From Tabrizicola sp. (lineage in GTDB: Bacteria; Pseudomonadota; Alphaproteobacteria; Rhodobacterales; Rhodobacteraceae), in NCBI RefSeq assembly GCF_030373185.1, contig NZ_JAUCZH010000007.1, forward strand, positions 1-64,000: a stretch of 64,000 bases of DNA, written 5' to 3'. This document shows, piece by piece, positions 18,875-28,779 of this stretch. Under the pieces are notes generated by a model. That model did not search any database. It had not been told where the DNA came from and was given only the letters and a program-made list of their open reading frames with translations. The position numbers and the translations under genes are program-made. Position 1 is the stretch's first letter, and each line of letters starts with the position of its first letter.

Positions 18875-20127
18875 AACATTCCAATTGGCTTGCGGGCGCG
18901 GCTGTTGCCGCGATCTCGCTGGGCGGCGCCGCGCAGGCGCAGACAACGCTGAGCATGTGGTATCATGGGGCCGGCAACGAGGTTGAGGCCAAGATCGTCG
19001 ATCAGATCATCGCCGACTTCAACGCCAGCCAGACCGACTGGAAGGTCGAGATGCAGAGCTTCCCGCAGGCCGCCTACAACGACAGCGTTGTCGCGGGCGC
19101 GCTGGCGGGCAACCTGCCCGACATTCTGGACGTGGACGGCCCCGTCATGCCGAACTGGGCCTGGTCGGGCTACATGCAGCCCCTTCAGATCGACGAGACG
19201 TTGATCGAGGGCTTTCTGCCCGGCCCGAAAGGCTATTGGGATGGCAAACTCTATTCCATCGGCCTTTGGGATGCCGCTGTCGCCCTTGTGACGCGCCAGT
19301 CCTATCTGGACGAACTGGGCCTGCGCACGCCCACGCTGGAACAGCCCTGGACCGGCGAAGAATTCATGGCCGCGCTGGAGGCCGCAAAGGCCAGTGGCAA
19401 ATTCGAATACGCCTTCGATCCGGGCATGGCATGGACCGGCGAATGGTATCCCTACGCCTTCTCGCCCTTCCTGCAATCCTTTGGCGGCGACATCGTGGAC
19501 CGCTCCACCTACAAGACCGCCGAGGGCGCGCTGAACGGCGAAGCGGCCATTGCGTTCGGCGAATGGTGGCAGGGGCTGTTCACCAACGGCTACGCGCAGG
19601 CCTCGCAAGACCCGGCGGACCGGGACTCGGGCTTCGCTGCGGGCAAATACGCCTTCTCGTGGAACGGCAACTGGGCCGCTCTCGGCGCTCTCAGCACCTT
19701 CGAGGACACCGTCTTCCTGCCTGCGCCCGATTTCGGCAATGGCTCGAAGATCGGGGCCGCAAGCTGGCAGTTCGGGGTTTCGGCCTCGTCCAAGCATCCC
19801 GAGGGCGCTTCGGCCTTCATCCAGTTTGCCTTGCAGGACAAATACCTTGCCGCCTTCTCGAACGGCATCGGCCTGATCCCGCCGACCAAGACCGCCGCCG
19901 AGATGACCGACAACTACAAGGACGGCGGACCGATGGCGGTGTTCTATGACCTGACCAAGGCGCAGGCGCTCGTCCGGCCGGTGACGCCCGGCTACGTCGT
20001 GCAGGCCAAGGTCTTCGAAAAGGCGCTGGCCGATATCGCAAACGGTGCCAACGTCGCCGACACGCTGGACGCGGCCGTGGACGAGATCAACGCCGATATC
20101 GAAAAGAACGGCGGCTACGGCCACTGA
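18871..20127 (+). CDS. Sugar ABC transporter substrate-binding protein (CUT1)
   Basis: Periplasmic binding protein of 418 residues. Residues 1-23 form a Sec signal peptide ending AAQAQ; the mature part begins TTLSMWYHGAGNEVEAK, typical of family 1 carbohydrate binding proteins (MalE/UgpB type). It delivers sugar to the two permeases that follow. The ligand is not determinable from sequence; the beta-fructosidase-like enzyme in the operon points to a fructose-containing saccharide. Confidence 0.92.
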   Translation: MKHSNWLAGAAVAAISLGGAAQAQTTLSMWYHGAGNEVEAKIVDQIIADFNASQTDWKVEMQSFPQAAYNDSVVAGALAGNLPDILDVDGPVMPNWAWSGYMQPLQIDETLIEGFLPGPKGYWDGKLYSIGLWDAAVALVTRQSYLDELGLRTPTLEQPWTGEEFMAALEAAKASGKFEYAFDPGMAWTGEWYPYAFSPFLQSFGGDIVDRSTYKTAEGALNGEAAIAFGEWWQGLFTNGYAQASQDPADRDSGFAAGKYAFSWNGNWAALGALSTFEDTVFLPAPDFGNGSKIGAASWQFGVSASSKHPEGASAFIQFALQDKYLAAFSNGIGLIPPTKTAAEMTDNYKDGGPMAVFYDLTKAQALVRPVTPGYVVQAKVFEKALADIANGANVADTLDAAVDEINADIEKNGGYGH

Positions 20128-20182
20128 TCGTAATGCCGGGGGCGGCATCAAGCTGCCCCCGGCCGTCAAAAGGGGGGATCCG

Positions 20183-21253
20183 ATGGCTTCGAAATTCCAA
20201 CGCTCGAACCGGACCGGCTGGCTGATGGCCGGACCTGCGGGCCTTCTGATTGCGGGCTTCGTGATCCTGCCCTTCTTCTTTGCCTTCGCGCTGTCCTTTA
20301 CCAACCAGCGCCTGATTTCCCCCAACCCGACCGAGTTCACCGGCCTTGCCAATTATCGACAACTCCTCGGGATGGCGGTGCTGACGGTTGACCCCGTGGT
20401 CGATGCGGCGGGCGCGGTGGTCCTGAAGGACGGCGTCCCGGAATATCCGGCGATCCGTTCATTCACCCGCAACAACCCGGACTATCCGCATCTGCAAGGC
20501 ATGCGCGAATGGACCAGCTTCACCTGGGGTGACAGCCGGACCTACATCCTTGCCCGCGACGTGGTGTTCCTGACCGCGATCGTGAACACCTTCATCTTCG
20601 TCATCGTGGTGGCCCCGGTGCAGGCGGGGCTGGCGCTGGGACTTGCCCTGCTGATCAATCAGCGCCTGAGGGGGATCAACCTCTTCCGGGCGATCTATTT
20701 CATGCCCGTCGTAGTTTCCATCGTTGTCGTCTCGCTGCTGTGGCGGTTCATCTATGACGGCAACTCGGGCCTGCTGAACAACCTTCTCGGCGCGATAAGT
20801 TTCGGCGCGATCCCGCAGATCGACTGGCTGGGCAACCCCTCTACTGCGCTGGGGGCGATCATCGCCATGTCGATCTGGCAGGCGGTGGGCTTCCACATGG
20901 TCATCTGGCTGTCGGGCCTGCAAACGATCAGCCCCACGCTCTATGAGGCTGGGGCAATCGAGGGCGCCTCCAAATGGCAGACCTTCCGCTACATCACCTG
21001 GCCGGGGCTTAGAAACACCGCCGTTCTGGTCCTGATCGTCATCACCATGCAGGCCTTTGCCCTGTTCGCGCAGATCGACGTGATGACAAGCGGCGGACCT
21101 TTGGACAGCACCCAGACCATCGTCTTTCAGGCCATCGAGCGGGGCTACGGCAAGCAGGACATCTCGGGCGGGTCGGCCATCTCGGTCATCCTGTTTGTGA
21201 TCGTGCTGACGATTTCGCTGATCCAACGCTGGCTGACACGGGAGCGCACATAA
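20183..21253 (+). CDS. Sugar ABC transporter permease (MalF/UgpA type)
   Basis: Inner-membrane permease of 356 residues. Start at 20183 (MASKFQRSNR) with AGGGGGG upstream; the frame is open earlier but that part overlaps the binding-protein gene. N-terminal membrane helix (PAGLLIAGFVILPFFFAFALSF), a long periplasmic loop of about 90 residues carrying DSRTYI, and further helices with the EAA loop YEAGAIEGASKWQTFRYITWPGL that docks onto the ATPase. Joins directly to the next permease gene. Confidence 0.92.
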   Translation: MASKFQRSNRTGWLMAGPAGLLIAGFVILPFFFAFALSFTNQRLISPNPTEFTGLANYRQLLGMAVLTVDPVVDAAGAVVLKDGVPEYPAIRSFTRNNPDYPHLQGMREWTSFTWGDSRTYILARDVVFLTAIVNTFIFVIVVAPVQAGLALGLALLINQRLRGINLFRAIYFMPVVVSIVVVSLLWRFIYDGNSGLLNNLLGAISFGAIPQIDWLGNPSTALGAIIAMSIWQAVGFHMVIWLSGLQTISPTLYEAGAIEGASKWQTFRYITWPGLRNTAVLVLIVITMQAFALFAQIDVMTSGGPLDSTQTIVFQAIERGYGKQDISGGSAISVILFVIVLTISLIQRWLTRERT

Positions 21254-22132
21254 ATGGCCACCATTTCCGCCGACAACCACGGCCTGCGCCTTGCCACCCG
21301 CTATGCCGTTCTGGTCCTGATCGCGATCGTCTTCATCTTCCCGCTGGTCTTCATGCTGATGTCGAGCCTCAAACCCGACCAGCAACTGTTGCAGGACACC
21401 GCCAGCCTGCGCGCCTTCCTGCCGGTGGGCGATGTCAGCCTGCGGAACTATACCGCCGCCTTTGACCGCGCGCCGGTAGCGCTGTTCATCTTCAACTCGG
21501 TCCTTGTGACCGGCGTGACGGTGGTCCTGTCGCTGCTGGTCTGTTCGATGGCCGCCTTCGCCTTTGTCTTCATCGGCTGGAAGGGGCGGGACTTTCTGCT
21601 GACGGTGATCCTTGCCACCCTGATCGTCCCGTTCGAGACGATTGCCATCCCCCTCCTCCTCATCGCCTCCAAACTTCCGTGGATCGGGATGGACGGGCTG
21701 ACATGGGGCTGGCTGAACAGCTATCACGTCCAGATCGTGCCATTCATCGCCGACGGGCTGACGATCTTCCTTTTCGTGCAATACTTCAAGGATTTGCCCG
21801 GAGAGCTGATCGAGGCCGCCCGGGTCGAGGGCGCCACCTGGCCGCAGATCTACCGCCGCATCGTCATGCCGCTGGCGGGGCCGGTGCTGGCCACCGCCGC
21901 GATCCTGAAGTTCCTGGCGATGTATAACCAGTATCTCTGGCCGCTGATGGTGGTCCAGCAGGAAGGCTACCGCCCGGTCATGGTGGGCCTGCAATACTTC
22001 TTCCAGCAGAACGTCGCCTGGGGCGAGGTCATGGCATATCTCTCCATGATCACCGTGCCGGTGCTGGCCTTCTATCTTTACCTGCAACGCGCCTTCATCG
22101 CGTCGATCGCCTCGACCGGTGTGAAGGGTTGA
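21254..22132 (+). CDS. Sugar ABC transporter permease (MalG/UgpE type)
   Basis: Second inner-membrane permease, 292 residues, starting one base after the stop of the first. Six hydrophobic helices and the EAA loop IEAARVEGATWPQIYRRIVMPL characteristic of MalG-type subunits. Forms the heterodimeric channel of the CUT1 importer. Confidence 0.92.
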   Translation: MATISADNHGLRLATRYAVLVLIAIVFIFPLVFMLMSSLKPDQQLLQDTASLRAFLPVGDVSLRNYTAAFDRAPVALFIFNSVLVTGVTVVLSLLVCSMAAFAFVFIGWKGRDFLLTVILATLIVPFETIAIPLLLIASKLPWIGMDGLTWGWLNSYHVQIVPFIADGLTIFLFVQYFKDLPGELIEAARVEGATWPQIYRRIVMPLAGPVLATAAILKFLAMYNQYLWPLMVVQQEGYRPVMVGLQYFFQQNVAWGEVMAYLSMITVPVLAFYLYLQRAFIASIASTGVKG

Positions 22133-22144
22133 ACGGAGAATATC

Positions 22145-23137
22145 ATGGTCATCGCAATCGACGGAAAATGGATCTGGGACAGCTGGTATGCCCATGATGG
22201 CGAGAAATGGCACAGCTATTTCCTGCAAGCCGATCGCAGCCTTGGCGACCCGGACCTGCGCCACTTCAACGTAAGCCAGGGCCATGCCACCAGCACGGAT
22301 CTGGTGAACTGGACCCATCTTGGCACCATGCTGCGCCCCTCGGACGCGCCCGCATGGGATGACTACACCACATGGACCGGGTCCGTGGTGCGCGATGAGG
22401 ACGGGCTTTGGCACCTCTTTTACACCGGCGCCACCCGGGCCGAGGACGGGCTTTACCAGCGCATCGGCCATGCCACGTCCACCGACGGCCATGCGTGGCA
22501 GCGGGTCAACGGCGGGCTTTGCCTGGACCTGACCGGGCCTGTCGCGGACCTTTACGAAAAGGACCACATGACCGGCCACTGGCACGACCGCGCCATGCGC
22601 GACCCATGGGTCATGCGTGACCCGGACGGCGACGGCTGGCTGATGTATTTCACCGCCCGCGCGCCGGGGATCGCTGAACCAAACGCCGGCGGGGCCATCG
22701 GCTTTGCCACCTCGCCCGATCTTGCGACCTGGACGCTGCGGCCTCCGGTCTTTACCGGCGGCTTCGGCCAGCTTGAGGTGCCGCAGGTGTTCCGCGTCGG
22801 CCAGCACTGGTATTGCCTGTTCTGCACCTCGGGCCACCAGTGGTCGAACGCCTACCGCGCCAGCAATCCGCAAAGCCCGGTGACCGGCAACCACTACCTG
22901 ATCGCGGACCATCCGCGCGGGCCGTGGCGGGTGGCCCCCGGGCGGTTCCTTGACGGGGATGAGCCCTGCCGCCGCTACGCCGCGCGCATCCTGCAAACGC
23001 CCGATGGGTTGCGGATCATGGGCTTTGCCGATGGCGGCAAGGACCGGTTCGGCGGCTATGTGATGGACCCCGAACCCGTGGTCGTCGGGCCGGATGGCCT
23101 GTTGCACGTTGCCCCCATGACCCAAGCCGCGGAGTAA
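22145..23137 (+). CDS. Beta-fructosidase-like glycoside hydrolase (GH32/GH68 superfamily)
   Basis: Protein of 330 residues without a signal peptide, so cytoplasmic. Five-bladed propeller type: nucleophile-like WIWDSWYA near residue 9-16, repeated HATSTD..NW blades, [14 protein letters not shown] (the RDP motif) near 155, and [10 protein letters not shown] containing a candidate acid/base Glu near 215. These fit clan GH-J enzymes (invertase/levansucrase) rather than alpha-glucosidases. Embedded between permease and ATPase genes, it presumably hydrolyses the imported saccharide, for example sucrose or a fructo-oligosaccharide (inference). GH43- or GH130-like specificity is an alternative. Confidence 0.7.
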   Translation: MVIAIDGKWIWDSWYAHDGEKWHSYFLQADRSLGDPDLRHFNVSQGHATSTDLVNWTHLGTMLRPSDAPAWDDYTTWTGSVVRDEDGLWHLFYTGATRAEDGLYQRIGHATSTDGHAWQRVNGGLCLDLTGPVADLYEKDHMTGHWHDRAMRDPWVMRDPDGDGWLMYFTARAPGIAEPNAGGAIGFATSPDLATWTLRPPVFTGGFGQLEVPQVFRVGQHWYCLFCTSGHQWSNAYRASNPQSPVTGNHYLIADHPRGPWRVAPGRFLDGDEPCRRYAARILQTPDGLRIMGFADGGKDRFGGYVMDPEPVVVGPDGLLHVAPMTQAAE

Positions 23138-23141
23138 CGCC

Positions 23142-24209
23142 ATGGCCGCCATCACCCTGACGGGCCTGAAGAAAAGCTACGGCAACGCCCATGTCATCAA
23201 GGGCGTCGATATCGCCATTGAAGACGGCGAGTTCTGCGTTTTCGTCGGCCCCTCGGGCTGTGGCAAATCCACGCTGCTGCGGATGATCGCCGGGCTGGAG
23301 GATATCACCGACGGCACGCTGGATATTGGCGGGCGGGTGGTCAATGACCTGCCGCCCAAGGATCGGGGCGTGGCGATGGTGTTCCAGTCCTACGCCATCT
23401 TCCCGCACATGACCGTGCGCGAAAACGTGGCTTTCGGCCTGACCATCGCCGGCGACGACAAGGCCACCAAGGATGCCAAGGTGGCCGAGGCCGCCCGCAT
23501 CCTGCAAATGGAGCATCTTCTGGACCGCCGCCCCAGCCAGCTTTCCGGCGGCCAGCGCCAGAGGGTCGCCATCGGCCGGGCCATCGTGCGCAAGCCGCAG
23601 GTGTTCCTGTTCGATGAACCCCTGTCCAACCTCGACGCCGCCCTGCGCATGGACATGCGGATGGAGATCGGCAAGCTGCACAAGGCCTTGGGGGCGACAA
23701 TGGTCTATGTGACCCATGATCAGGTCGAGGCGATGACGCTGGCAGACAAGATCGTCGTCCTGAAGGATGGGCTTGTGCAGCAGATCGGCAGCCCGATGGA
23801 CCTTTACCACAACCCGGCCAATGAATTCGTTGCCGGTTTCCTTGGCGCGCCCTCGATGAACTTTCTGGAGGTGGAGGTGGTTTCGGCCAACGGCGACAAG
23901 GCGGTGGTGCGCAACGCGGCGCTCGATCCGGTCGAAGTTCCGGTGCGGGTCGGCAGCGCTCAGCCCGGACAGCGCGCCCGCCTTGGCATCCGCCCGCAGT
24001 ACCTTGCCCCCACACCCGACACCGAGCCGGGCCAGTTGCACGGCACTGTGATGCTGACGGAACGGCTGGGCAGCGAAACCGTGGTCGAGGTGCAGTTGCG
24101 CGACAAGACGCCCCTGATTGCGGCCTTGACCCGCGATGCCGTCTTTGCCCTTGGCACCCCGGTCAACCTTGGCTTCGATCCGGCGATGACCCATCTTTTC
24201 GCGGACTAG
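23142..24209 (+). CDS. Sugar ABC transporter ATP-binding protein (UgpC/MalK type)
   Basis: ATPase of 355 residues. Walker [10 protein letters not shown] near residue 37-45, Q-loop [14 protein letters not shown], signature [14 protein letters not shown], Walker [13 protein letters not shown] and the switch histidine in [17 protein letters not shown]-terminal 110 residues form the TOBE/regulatory domain of MalK-type subunits. Last gene of the lacI-ABC-hydrolase operon. Confidence 0.94.
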   Translation: MAAITLTGLKKSYGNAHVIKGVDIAIEDGEFCVFVGPSGCGKSTLLRMIAGLEDITDGTLDIGGRVVNDLPPKDRGVAMVFQSYAIFPHMTVRENVAFGLTIAGDDKATKDAKVAEAARILQMEHLLDRRPSQLSGGQRQRVAIGRAIVRKPQVFLFDEPLSNLDAALRMDMRMEIGKLHKALGATMVYVTHDQVEAMTLADKIVVLKDGLVQQIGSPMDLYHNPANEFVAGFLGAPSMNFLEVEVVSANGDKAVVRNAALDPVEVPVRVGSAQPGQRARLGIRPQYLAPTPDTEPGQLHGTVMLTERLGSETVVEVQLRDKTPLIAALTRDAVFALGTPVNLGFDPAMTHLFAD

Positions 24210-24446
24210 GCTCAGCGGTGGTGGCCGATGGAACTGACGTGACAAAGGCCATTGCCTGATCTCTCGCCGCCAGTCCTTGCACAAAGGAATTTTGTCGCCG
24301 AGGCACGATTCCGCAGGGACTGTGCTGATGGCACCCCCCCCATTGCCGTTCACGTCAAGCGTGGTGAAGCAGAAACCCGGGCCTGCTCAGCGCGTCCCAA
24401 GGCCTTCATTTTCCCTGTTTTATCAGGGCAATGGCTGGAAATTGGA

Positions 24447-25103
24447 TCAGGCAGAAATCGGCGCGATCAGCCCGGCACCCGAGGCGCGGTTGGAGTTGAC
24501 GGCGGTATCCACCCGGTAGGGTGTCGCCATGACCCCGGGTGCAGAAGCCCGCATCAGCACCGCAGCGCCATGGCCCGCCTCGCCCAGCCACAAGGGCCAG
24601 TCCGCCGCCTCCAGAACCACCGGCTCGCGGTGATGCAGCCCCGCCATCCCCTGACCCGCTTCGGTCGATACGATGGCCACTGTGTCCATGTCCTGCCAGC
24701 GCTGCCAGACCCCGGCCAGTGCCATAGGGTGACCATCCGCCCTCGTGATATACCACGGCAGACGGGCGCCCTTTTCCCCCGCGCTCCATTCATAAAAGCC
24801 GCTGGCTGGAACGATGCAGCGACGAGACCGCACCGCTTCGCGGAAGGCTGGCTTTGTGGCCACGGTATCGGATCGCGCGTTGATGATCAGCGGCCCGTCG
24901 TTCGGTGTCTTGTACCAGGACGGGATGAACCCCCAGCGCATCGCGCGAAGCCGCCGCTGTCCACCATCCGCCGTGACGACTGCAACGGTATTCGTCGGGC
25001 AGACATTGTAATTCGGCCCCACAGGCAGGTCATTGCCTTGAACGGCTCCGAACAGCGCCGCAAGCGCCTCATTCGGGTGGGTGATGGTGAAGCGGCCGCA
25101 CAT
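24447..25103 (-). CDS. SRAP-domain protein (HMCES/YedK type)
   Basis: Protein of 218 residues that in characterised homologues crosslinks to abasic sites in single-stranded DNA. Start set at 25103 so that the protein begins MCGRF, since Cys2 becomes the reactive N-terminus after Met removal. The other conserved elements are present: NARSDT, the Glu in SGFYEW, and a late His in MAGLHHR. The 237-base gap between this gene's end and the ABC ATPase holds nothing recognised. Confidence 0.93.
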   Translation of the reverse strand: MCGRFTITHPNEALAALFGAVQGNDLPVGPNYNVCPTNTVAVVTADGGQRRLRAMRWGFIPSWYKTPNDGPLIINARSDTVATKPAFREAVRSRRCIVPASGFYEWSAGEKGARLPWYITRADGHPMALAGVWQRWQDMDTVAIVSTEAGQGMAGLHHREPVVLEAADWPLWLGEAGHGAAVLMRASAPGVMATPYRVDTAVNSNRASGAGLIAPISA

Positions 25104-25172
25104 CGGCAAAGTCTGACCCATGCCCGCACGGGGGCAAGCCTCCCCCCCAGGGAAAGGGGAGAGGCCAGGTCA

Positions 25173-26771
25173 CTACTTCCGGGTGATCCGCCCGTCAGTC
25201 ATTGGCGTGTAGGGGCCGACCTTGGCCATGTATTCGGCGGTTACATCCGCAAGGTCAGGGCCAAAGTCATAGGCGTTGGCCGCGTCGATGAACATCCGGT
25301 AGCCATCGCCACCGCCCCGGACATAGTTGTTCGACACCACCTTGTAGCTGGCCGCCGGATCAATCGGCGCCCAGGCATCGCCCGCCATGACCAGCACATC
25401 AGACACCCTTGCTCCGGCAGGCTGGGCCGGATCGAACGTGTATTTCAGCCCGGCCACCTGTGGGAAGCGGCCCGCGCCATCTTCCACCTGACTGACCCCG
25501 TTTTCCAGCGCCGCCACGACGGTTGCACCCGTGACCTCGAAGGTCGACAGCGTGTTCTGGAACGGCAGGACCGACAGCACCTCGCCCATCGTTACCGGGC
25601 CTGCATCAATGCTGGACCGCACCCCGCCACCATTCTGGATCGCAATTGTCACGCCCTGATCGGCCACCCGGTCCAGCATCGCTTCGGCAACAAGATTGCC
25701 CATCGGACATTCCAGCGCCCGGCAGGTTTCACGGCTGCCGTCGATATCAGCGGTGCTTTCGGCCACCACCTTGTTCTTCAACTCTTCGATCGGCGCGCCC
25801 ATTTCCTTGACCCGCGCCTCGATCTCGGGGGCTGGCACCACGCTGGCATCCAGAAGGATCGTGTCACCTTCCGCGAATTTCAGGTTCCCCGCGTCGTCGA
25901 AAGTCAGCACCAGATGGCCTACATACTTCGAATAGGCATAGGCCTGCACCACCGGCACCAGCGCCCCGTTCTGCCCATCAACCCAGGTCGGATAGGCCCC
26001 TACCCGCTTTGGATCCTTTGAAGACAGCAAGGTGTGCGAATGACCGCCCACGACCGCATCAATCCCCGGAACTGCGGCGGCGATTTCCATGTCCTTGAAG
26101 ATGCCCACATGGTTCAGCGCGATGATCTTGGTCACGCCGTCCGCCTCCAGAGACGCGACATCAGCACCCAGACTGTCGATTTCATCCTGAAAGATGATCG
26201 ACGGGCCAGGGCTGGAGGTGTCTACAGTATCGGTGGCCAAGGCCGAGATGATCCCGATCTTCTCGCCACCGACCTCCAGCACGACATGGTTCTGAATCCG
26301 CCCGGCCAGCACATTGTCCTGGCTGCTGTCAATATTTCCGCTGATCACAGGGAAACTGACCTTGTCCAGAAAATCAGCCAGCCCTTGCGGCCCGTCGTCA
26401 AATTCGTGGTTGCCCACGGCCATCGCATCAAAGCCGATCTTTTCCATGAACTCGGCCTCGGCCGCGCCCTTGTAGGTGGTGTAGAACAGGCTGCCCTGAA
26501 ACTGGTCGCCCGCGTCCAGCACGATGACATTGCCGCCCTCGGCCTTTACCGCATCACGCAACTCGTTGATCTTGGTCGCCACCCGCGCGATGCCGCCAAA
26601 GCATTTGTTCTCGGCCGCATCCTCGGCTGAACAGGTGCTGTCAAACGCGTTCACCGCCTCCATCCGACTGTGCAGATCGTTGATATGGATGACATGCAGC
26701 GTGTAATCCGCCTGCGCCATGCCCGCCATCAGCGCCAGACCAGCGCTGCTGGTGAAGAATATTTTCCGCAT
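25173..26771 (-). CDS. 5'-nucleotidase/UshA-family periplasmic phosphoesterase
   Basis: Secreted metallophosphoesterase of 532 residues. Signal peptide MRKIFFTSSAGLALMAGMAQA; metal-binding motifs HINDLHSR, DAGDQFQGS, GNHEFDDG, and GGHSHT; C-terminal 5'-nucleotidase substrate domain with NGGGVRSSID and NNYVRGGGDGYRMF. Start at 26771 with GGGAG upstream; the frame is open earlier but without family sequence. Releases nucleosides and phosphate from extracellular nucleotides. Confidence 0.93.
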   Translation of the reverse strand: MRKIFFTSSAGLALMAGMAQADYTLHVIHINDLHSRMEAVNAFDSTCSAEDAAENKCFGGIARVATKINELRDAVKAEGGNVIVLDAGDQFQGSLFYTTYKGAAEAEFMEKIGFDAMAVGNHEFDDGPQGLADFLDKVSFPVISGNIDSSQDNVLAGRIQNHVVLEVGGEKIGIISALATDTVDTSSPGPSIIFQDEIDSLGADVASLEADGVTKIIALNHVGIFKDMEIAAAVPGIDAVVGGHSHTLLSSKDPKRVGAYPTWVDGQNGALVPVVQAYAYSKYVGHLVLTFDDAGNLKFAEGDTILLDASVVPAPEIEARVKEMGAPIEELKNKVVAESTADIDGSRETCRALECPMGNLVAEAMLDRVADQGVTIAIQNGGGVRSSIDAGPVTMGEVLSVLPFQNTLSTFEVTGATVVAALENGVSQVEDGAGRFPQVAGLKYTFDPAQPAGARVSDVLVMAGDAWAPIDPAASYKVVSNNYVRGGGDGYRMFIDAANAYDFGPDLADVTAEYMAKVGPYTPMTDGRITRK

Positions 26772-26923
26772 CGAATGCTCCCGCCTTGGTTTTACCCGAT
26801 CAGCCTGACTCTGCCGCACGACAGAGTCAAAGCATTGTCGCCCTTCATTCCACCACACCCAACCCTTCCGCATCCCCGTGCTGACGGATTGACCCCGCGC
26901 CCGGCACAAGGCAAAAGCGCGCC

Positions 26924-27262
26924 ATGCTTATCCTGAAGATCCTCCGCCGCTCTGAATGGGATGCTTTCCGCGCCGAAGGTCAGACATTGGGCGCGCCCGT
27001 GGATCTGGCTGATGGCTACATCCATTTTTCCACCGCCGCGCAGGTGGCCGAAACGGCGGCCAAGTGGTTTGCCACCGAAAGCGACCTTGTGCTCGTGGCC
27101 TTTGAATCCGACCGCCTTGGCCCGGCGCTGAAATGGGAACCCTCGCGCGGGGGGCAGTTGTTCCCCCACCTCTACCGGCCGTTGAGACTGGATGAGGTTG
27201 TCTGGGACAAATCCCTGCCACTTGGGGCCACGGGCCACATCTTCCCCGAGGGTCTGTGGTGA
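26924..27262 (+). CDS. DUF952 family protein
   Basis: Small cytosolic protein of 112 residues with the DUF952 pattern [16 protein letters not shown] and HLYRPL near its end. Function of the family is unknown. It overlaps pyrD by four bases, so the two are co-translated. Confidence 0.88.
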   Translation: MLILKILRRSEWDAFRAEGQTLGAPVDLADGYIHFSTAAQVAETAAKWFATESDLVLVAFESDRLGPALKWEPSRGGQLFPHLYRPLRLDEVVWDKSLPLGATGHIFPEGLW

Positions 27263-28320
27263 ACCTGAGCGAACGCGCGGGTCTGGCGCTGCTGCACCGC
27301 CTTGATCCCGAACGCGCTCATGGCCTTTCCCTGATCGCGCTGCAAACCGGCCTTGCCCCGCTGCCCGGCCCAGTTGCCCTGCCACGCCTTGCCTGCACCC
27401 TTGCCGGGATGCGGCTTCTCAATCCCGTTGGGCTTGCCGCCGGTTTTGACAAGAACGCGACCGTGATCGGCCCGTTGTCGCGCGCCGGTTTCGGCTTCAT
27501 CGAGGTCGGTGCCGCCACCCCCCTGCCGCAACCCGGCAACCCGAAACCCCGCCTGTTCCGACTGACCGAAGACCGCGCCGCGATCAACCGTTTCGGCTTC
27601 AACAATGACGGGATGGAGGCAATCGCCGCCCGCCTTGCCCGGCGCAGCCGCGGCAGCGTCCCTGTGGGCCTGAACCTTGGTGCCAACAAGACCTCGGACA
27701 ACCGTGCCGCCGATTTTGCCCGCGTTCTGGCAAGCTGCGGCCCCTATGTCGATTTCGCGACAGTGAACGTCAGTTCCCCCAACACCGAAAAATTGCGCGA
27801 CCTGCAAGGCCCCGCCGCCCTTGCAGCCCTCTTGGCCGGAGTGATGGAGGCGCGTGCCGCCCTGCCAACCCCGATCCCGGTCTTCCTGAAGATCGCCCCT
27901 GACCTGACCGCCGATGAACTGGCCCAGATCGCAGAAGTGGCGCTGTCTTCCGGCCTTGCGGGGATCATCGCGACAAACACCACGCTGTCACGCGAAGGTC
28001 TGAAATCTGCAAGCCGGGGTGAACAAGGCGGGCTTTCGGGTGCGCCCTTGTTCGAAAAGTCCACCCGCGTGCTGGCGCAGCTTTCGCTGCTGACCGATGG
28101 CAGACTGCCCTTGATCGGCGTGGGCGGCATCGCCTCGGCCGAAGACGCCTACGCCAAGATCCGCGCCGGGGCCTCGGCGGTGCAGCTTTACACCGCGATG
28201 GTCTATGAGGGGCTGTCGCTGGTTCCCCGCATTGCCAAAGGCCTTGACGCCCTGCTGGCCCGTGATGGCTTTGCGCATGTCAGTGATGCGACAGCAACCA
28301 ACCGCAGCGCTTGGCTCTGA
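27259..28320 (+). CDS. pyrD: Dihydroorotate dehydrogenase (quinone), class 2
   Basis: Membrane-associated FMN enzyme of pyrimidine synthesis, oxidising dihydroorotate with quinone. About 353 residues with an N-terminal amphipathic helical extension ([15 protein letters not shown]) typical of class 2, AAGFDKNA, the catalytic Ser region VNVSSPNT, and IGVGGI near the FMN phosphate. Start is GTG at 27259, forming a GTGA overlap with the DUF952 stop; GTG at 27256 is the alternative. Confidence 0.93.
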   Translation: MNLSERAGLALLHRLDPERAHGLSLIALQTGLAPLPGPVALPRLACTLAGMRLLNPVGLAAGFDKNATVIGPLSRAGFGFIEVGAATPLPQPGNPKPRLFRLTEDRAAINRFGFNNDGMEAIAARLARRSRGSVPVGLNLGANKTSDNRAADFARVLASCGPYVDFATVNVSSPNTEKLRDLQGPAALAALLAGVMEARAALPTPIPVFLKIAPDLTADELAQIAEVALSSGLAGIIATNTTLSREGLKSASRGEQGGLSGAPLFEKSTRVLAQLSLLTDGRLPLIGVGGIASAEDAYAKIRAGASAVQLYTAMVYEGLSLVPRIAKGLDALLARDGFAHVSDATATNRSAWL

Positions 28321-28432
28321 CCACCGGATAGTGAATCGAGCGCCTTGCGGCGCAATCCCTTGTCTCGCCTCTGCGCGAACCGGCGAGGCGCAGCCCCCGG
28401 CGGGAGGATTTGAAAAAGCGCAAATCACGGGC

Positions 28433-28484
28433 TTTGCTCTTTTCGGAAATGCTCCGGGGGGTGCAGGGGGCTGGCCCCCGCCGC
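28433..28484 (+). repeat. Dispersed palindromic repeat, copy 1
   Basis: TTTGCTCTTTT, then AAAT-CTCCGGGGG, then a G5/C5 hairpin (GGGGGCTGGCCCCC). The same layout recurs at 33500-33546 and, more diverged, at 49075-49124. This copy lies between the convergent pyrD and Lrp-like genes. Confidence 0.65.
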
Positions 28485-28487
28485 GTT

Positions 28488-28724
28488 TCAGAACGCCTTG
28501 AAGGTCATCGTGGTCAAGGTGCGCTGGATGCCCGGTATATCGAAAAGCCTTGAAGACAGATAATGCCCCACGTCCTGCTCATCGGGGATGTAGACTTTGG
28601 CGATCAGGTCGTAATCGCCACTGGTGGAATACATCTCGGAGACCACTTCACGGTCCCAGATCGTGTTGGCGACCTCATAGGTCATGCCGGGCGTGCAGCG
28701 GAACTGGACGAACACCAAGGCCAT
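28488..28724 (-). CDS. Stand-alone Lrp/AsnC ligand-binding (RAM) domain protein
   Basis: Protein of 78 residues that corresponds to only the C-terminal effector/dimerisation domain of Lrp/AsnC regulators (VSEMYSTSGDYDLIAKVY, IPGIQRT). There is no helix-turn-helix. Such proteins are common in Rhodobacterales and may bind amino acids or pair with full-length Lrp proteins; the role here is unknown. Confidence 0.88.
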   Translation of the reverse strand: MALVFVQFRCTPGMTYEVANTIWDREVVSEMYSTSGDYDLIAKVYIPDEQDVGHYLSSRLFDIPGIQRTLTTMTFKAF

Positions 28725-28779
28725 CGGACCCTCCCTTTTTCGCGGACAGCGTAAACCGGCGGGCCAGCAAGGAAAAGCC

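Noticed and set aside
20459-23155. Very long minus-strand open frame opposite the sugar transporter genes
   Set aside because: It is a shadow frame with low-complexity His/Asp/Arg-rich text; the plus-strand genes have clear family motifs and spacing.
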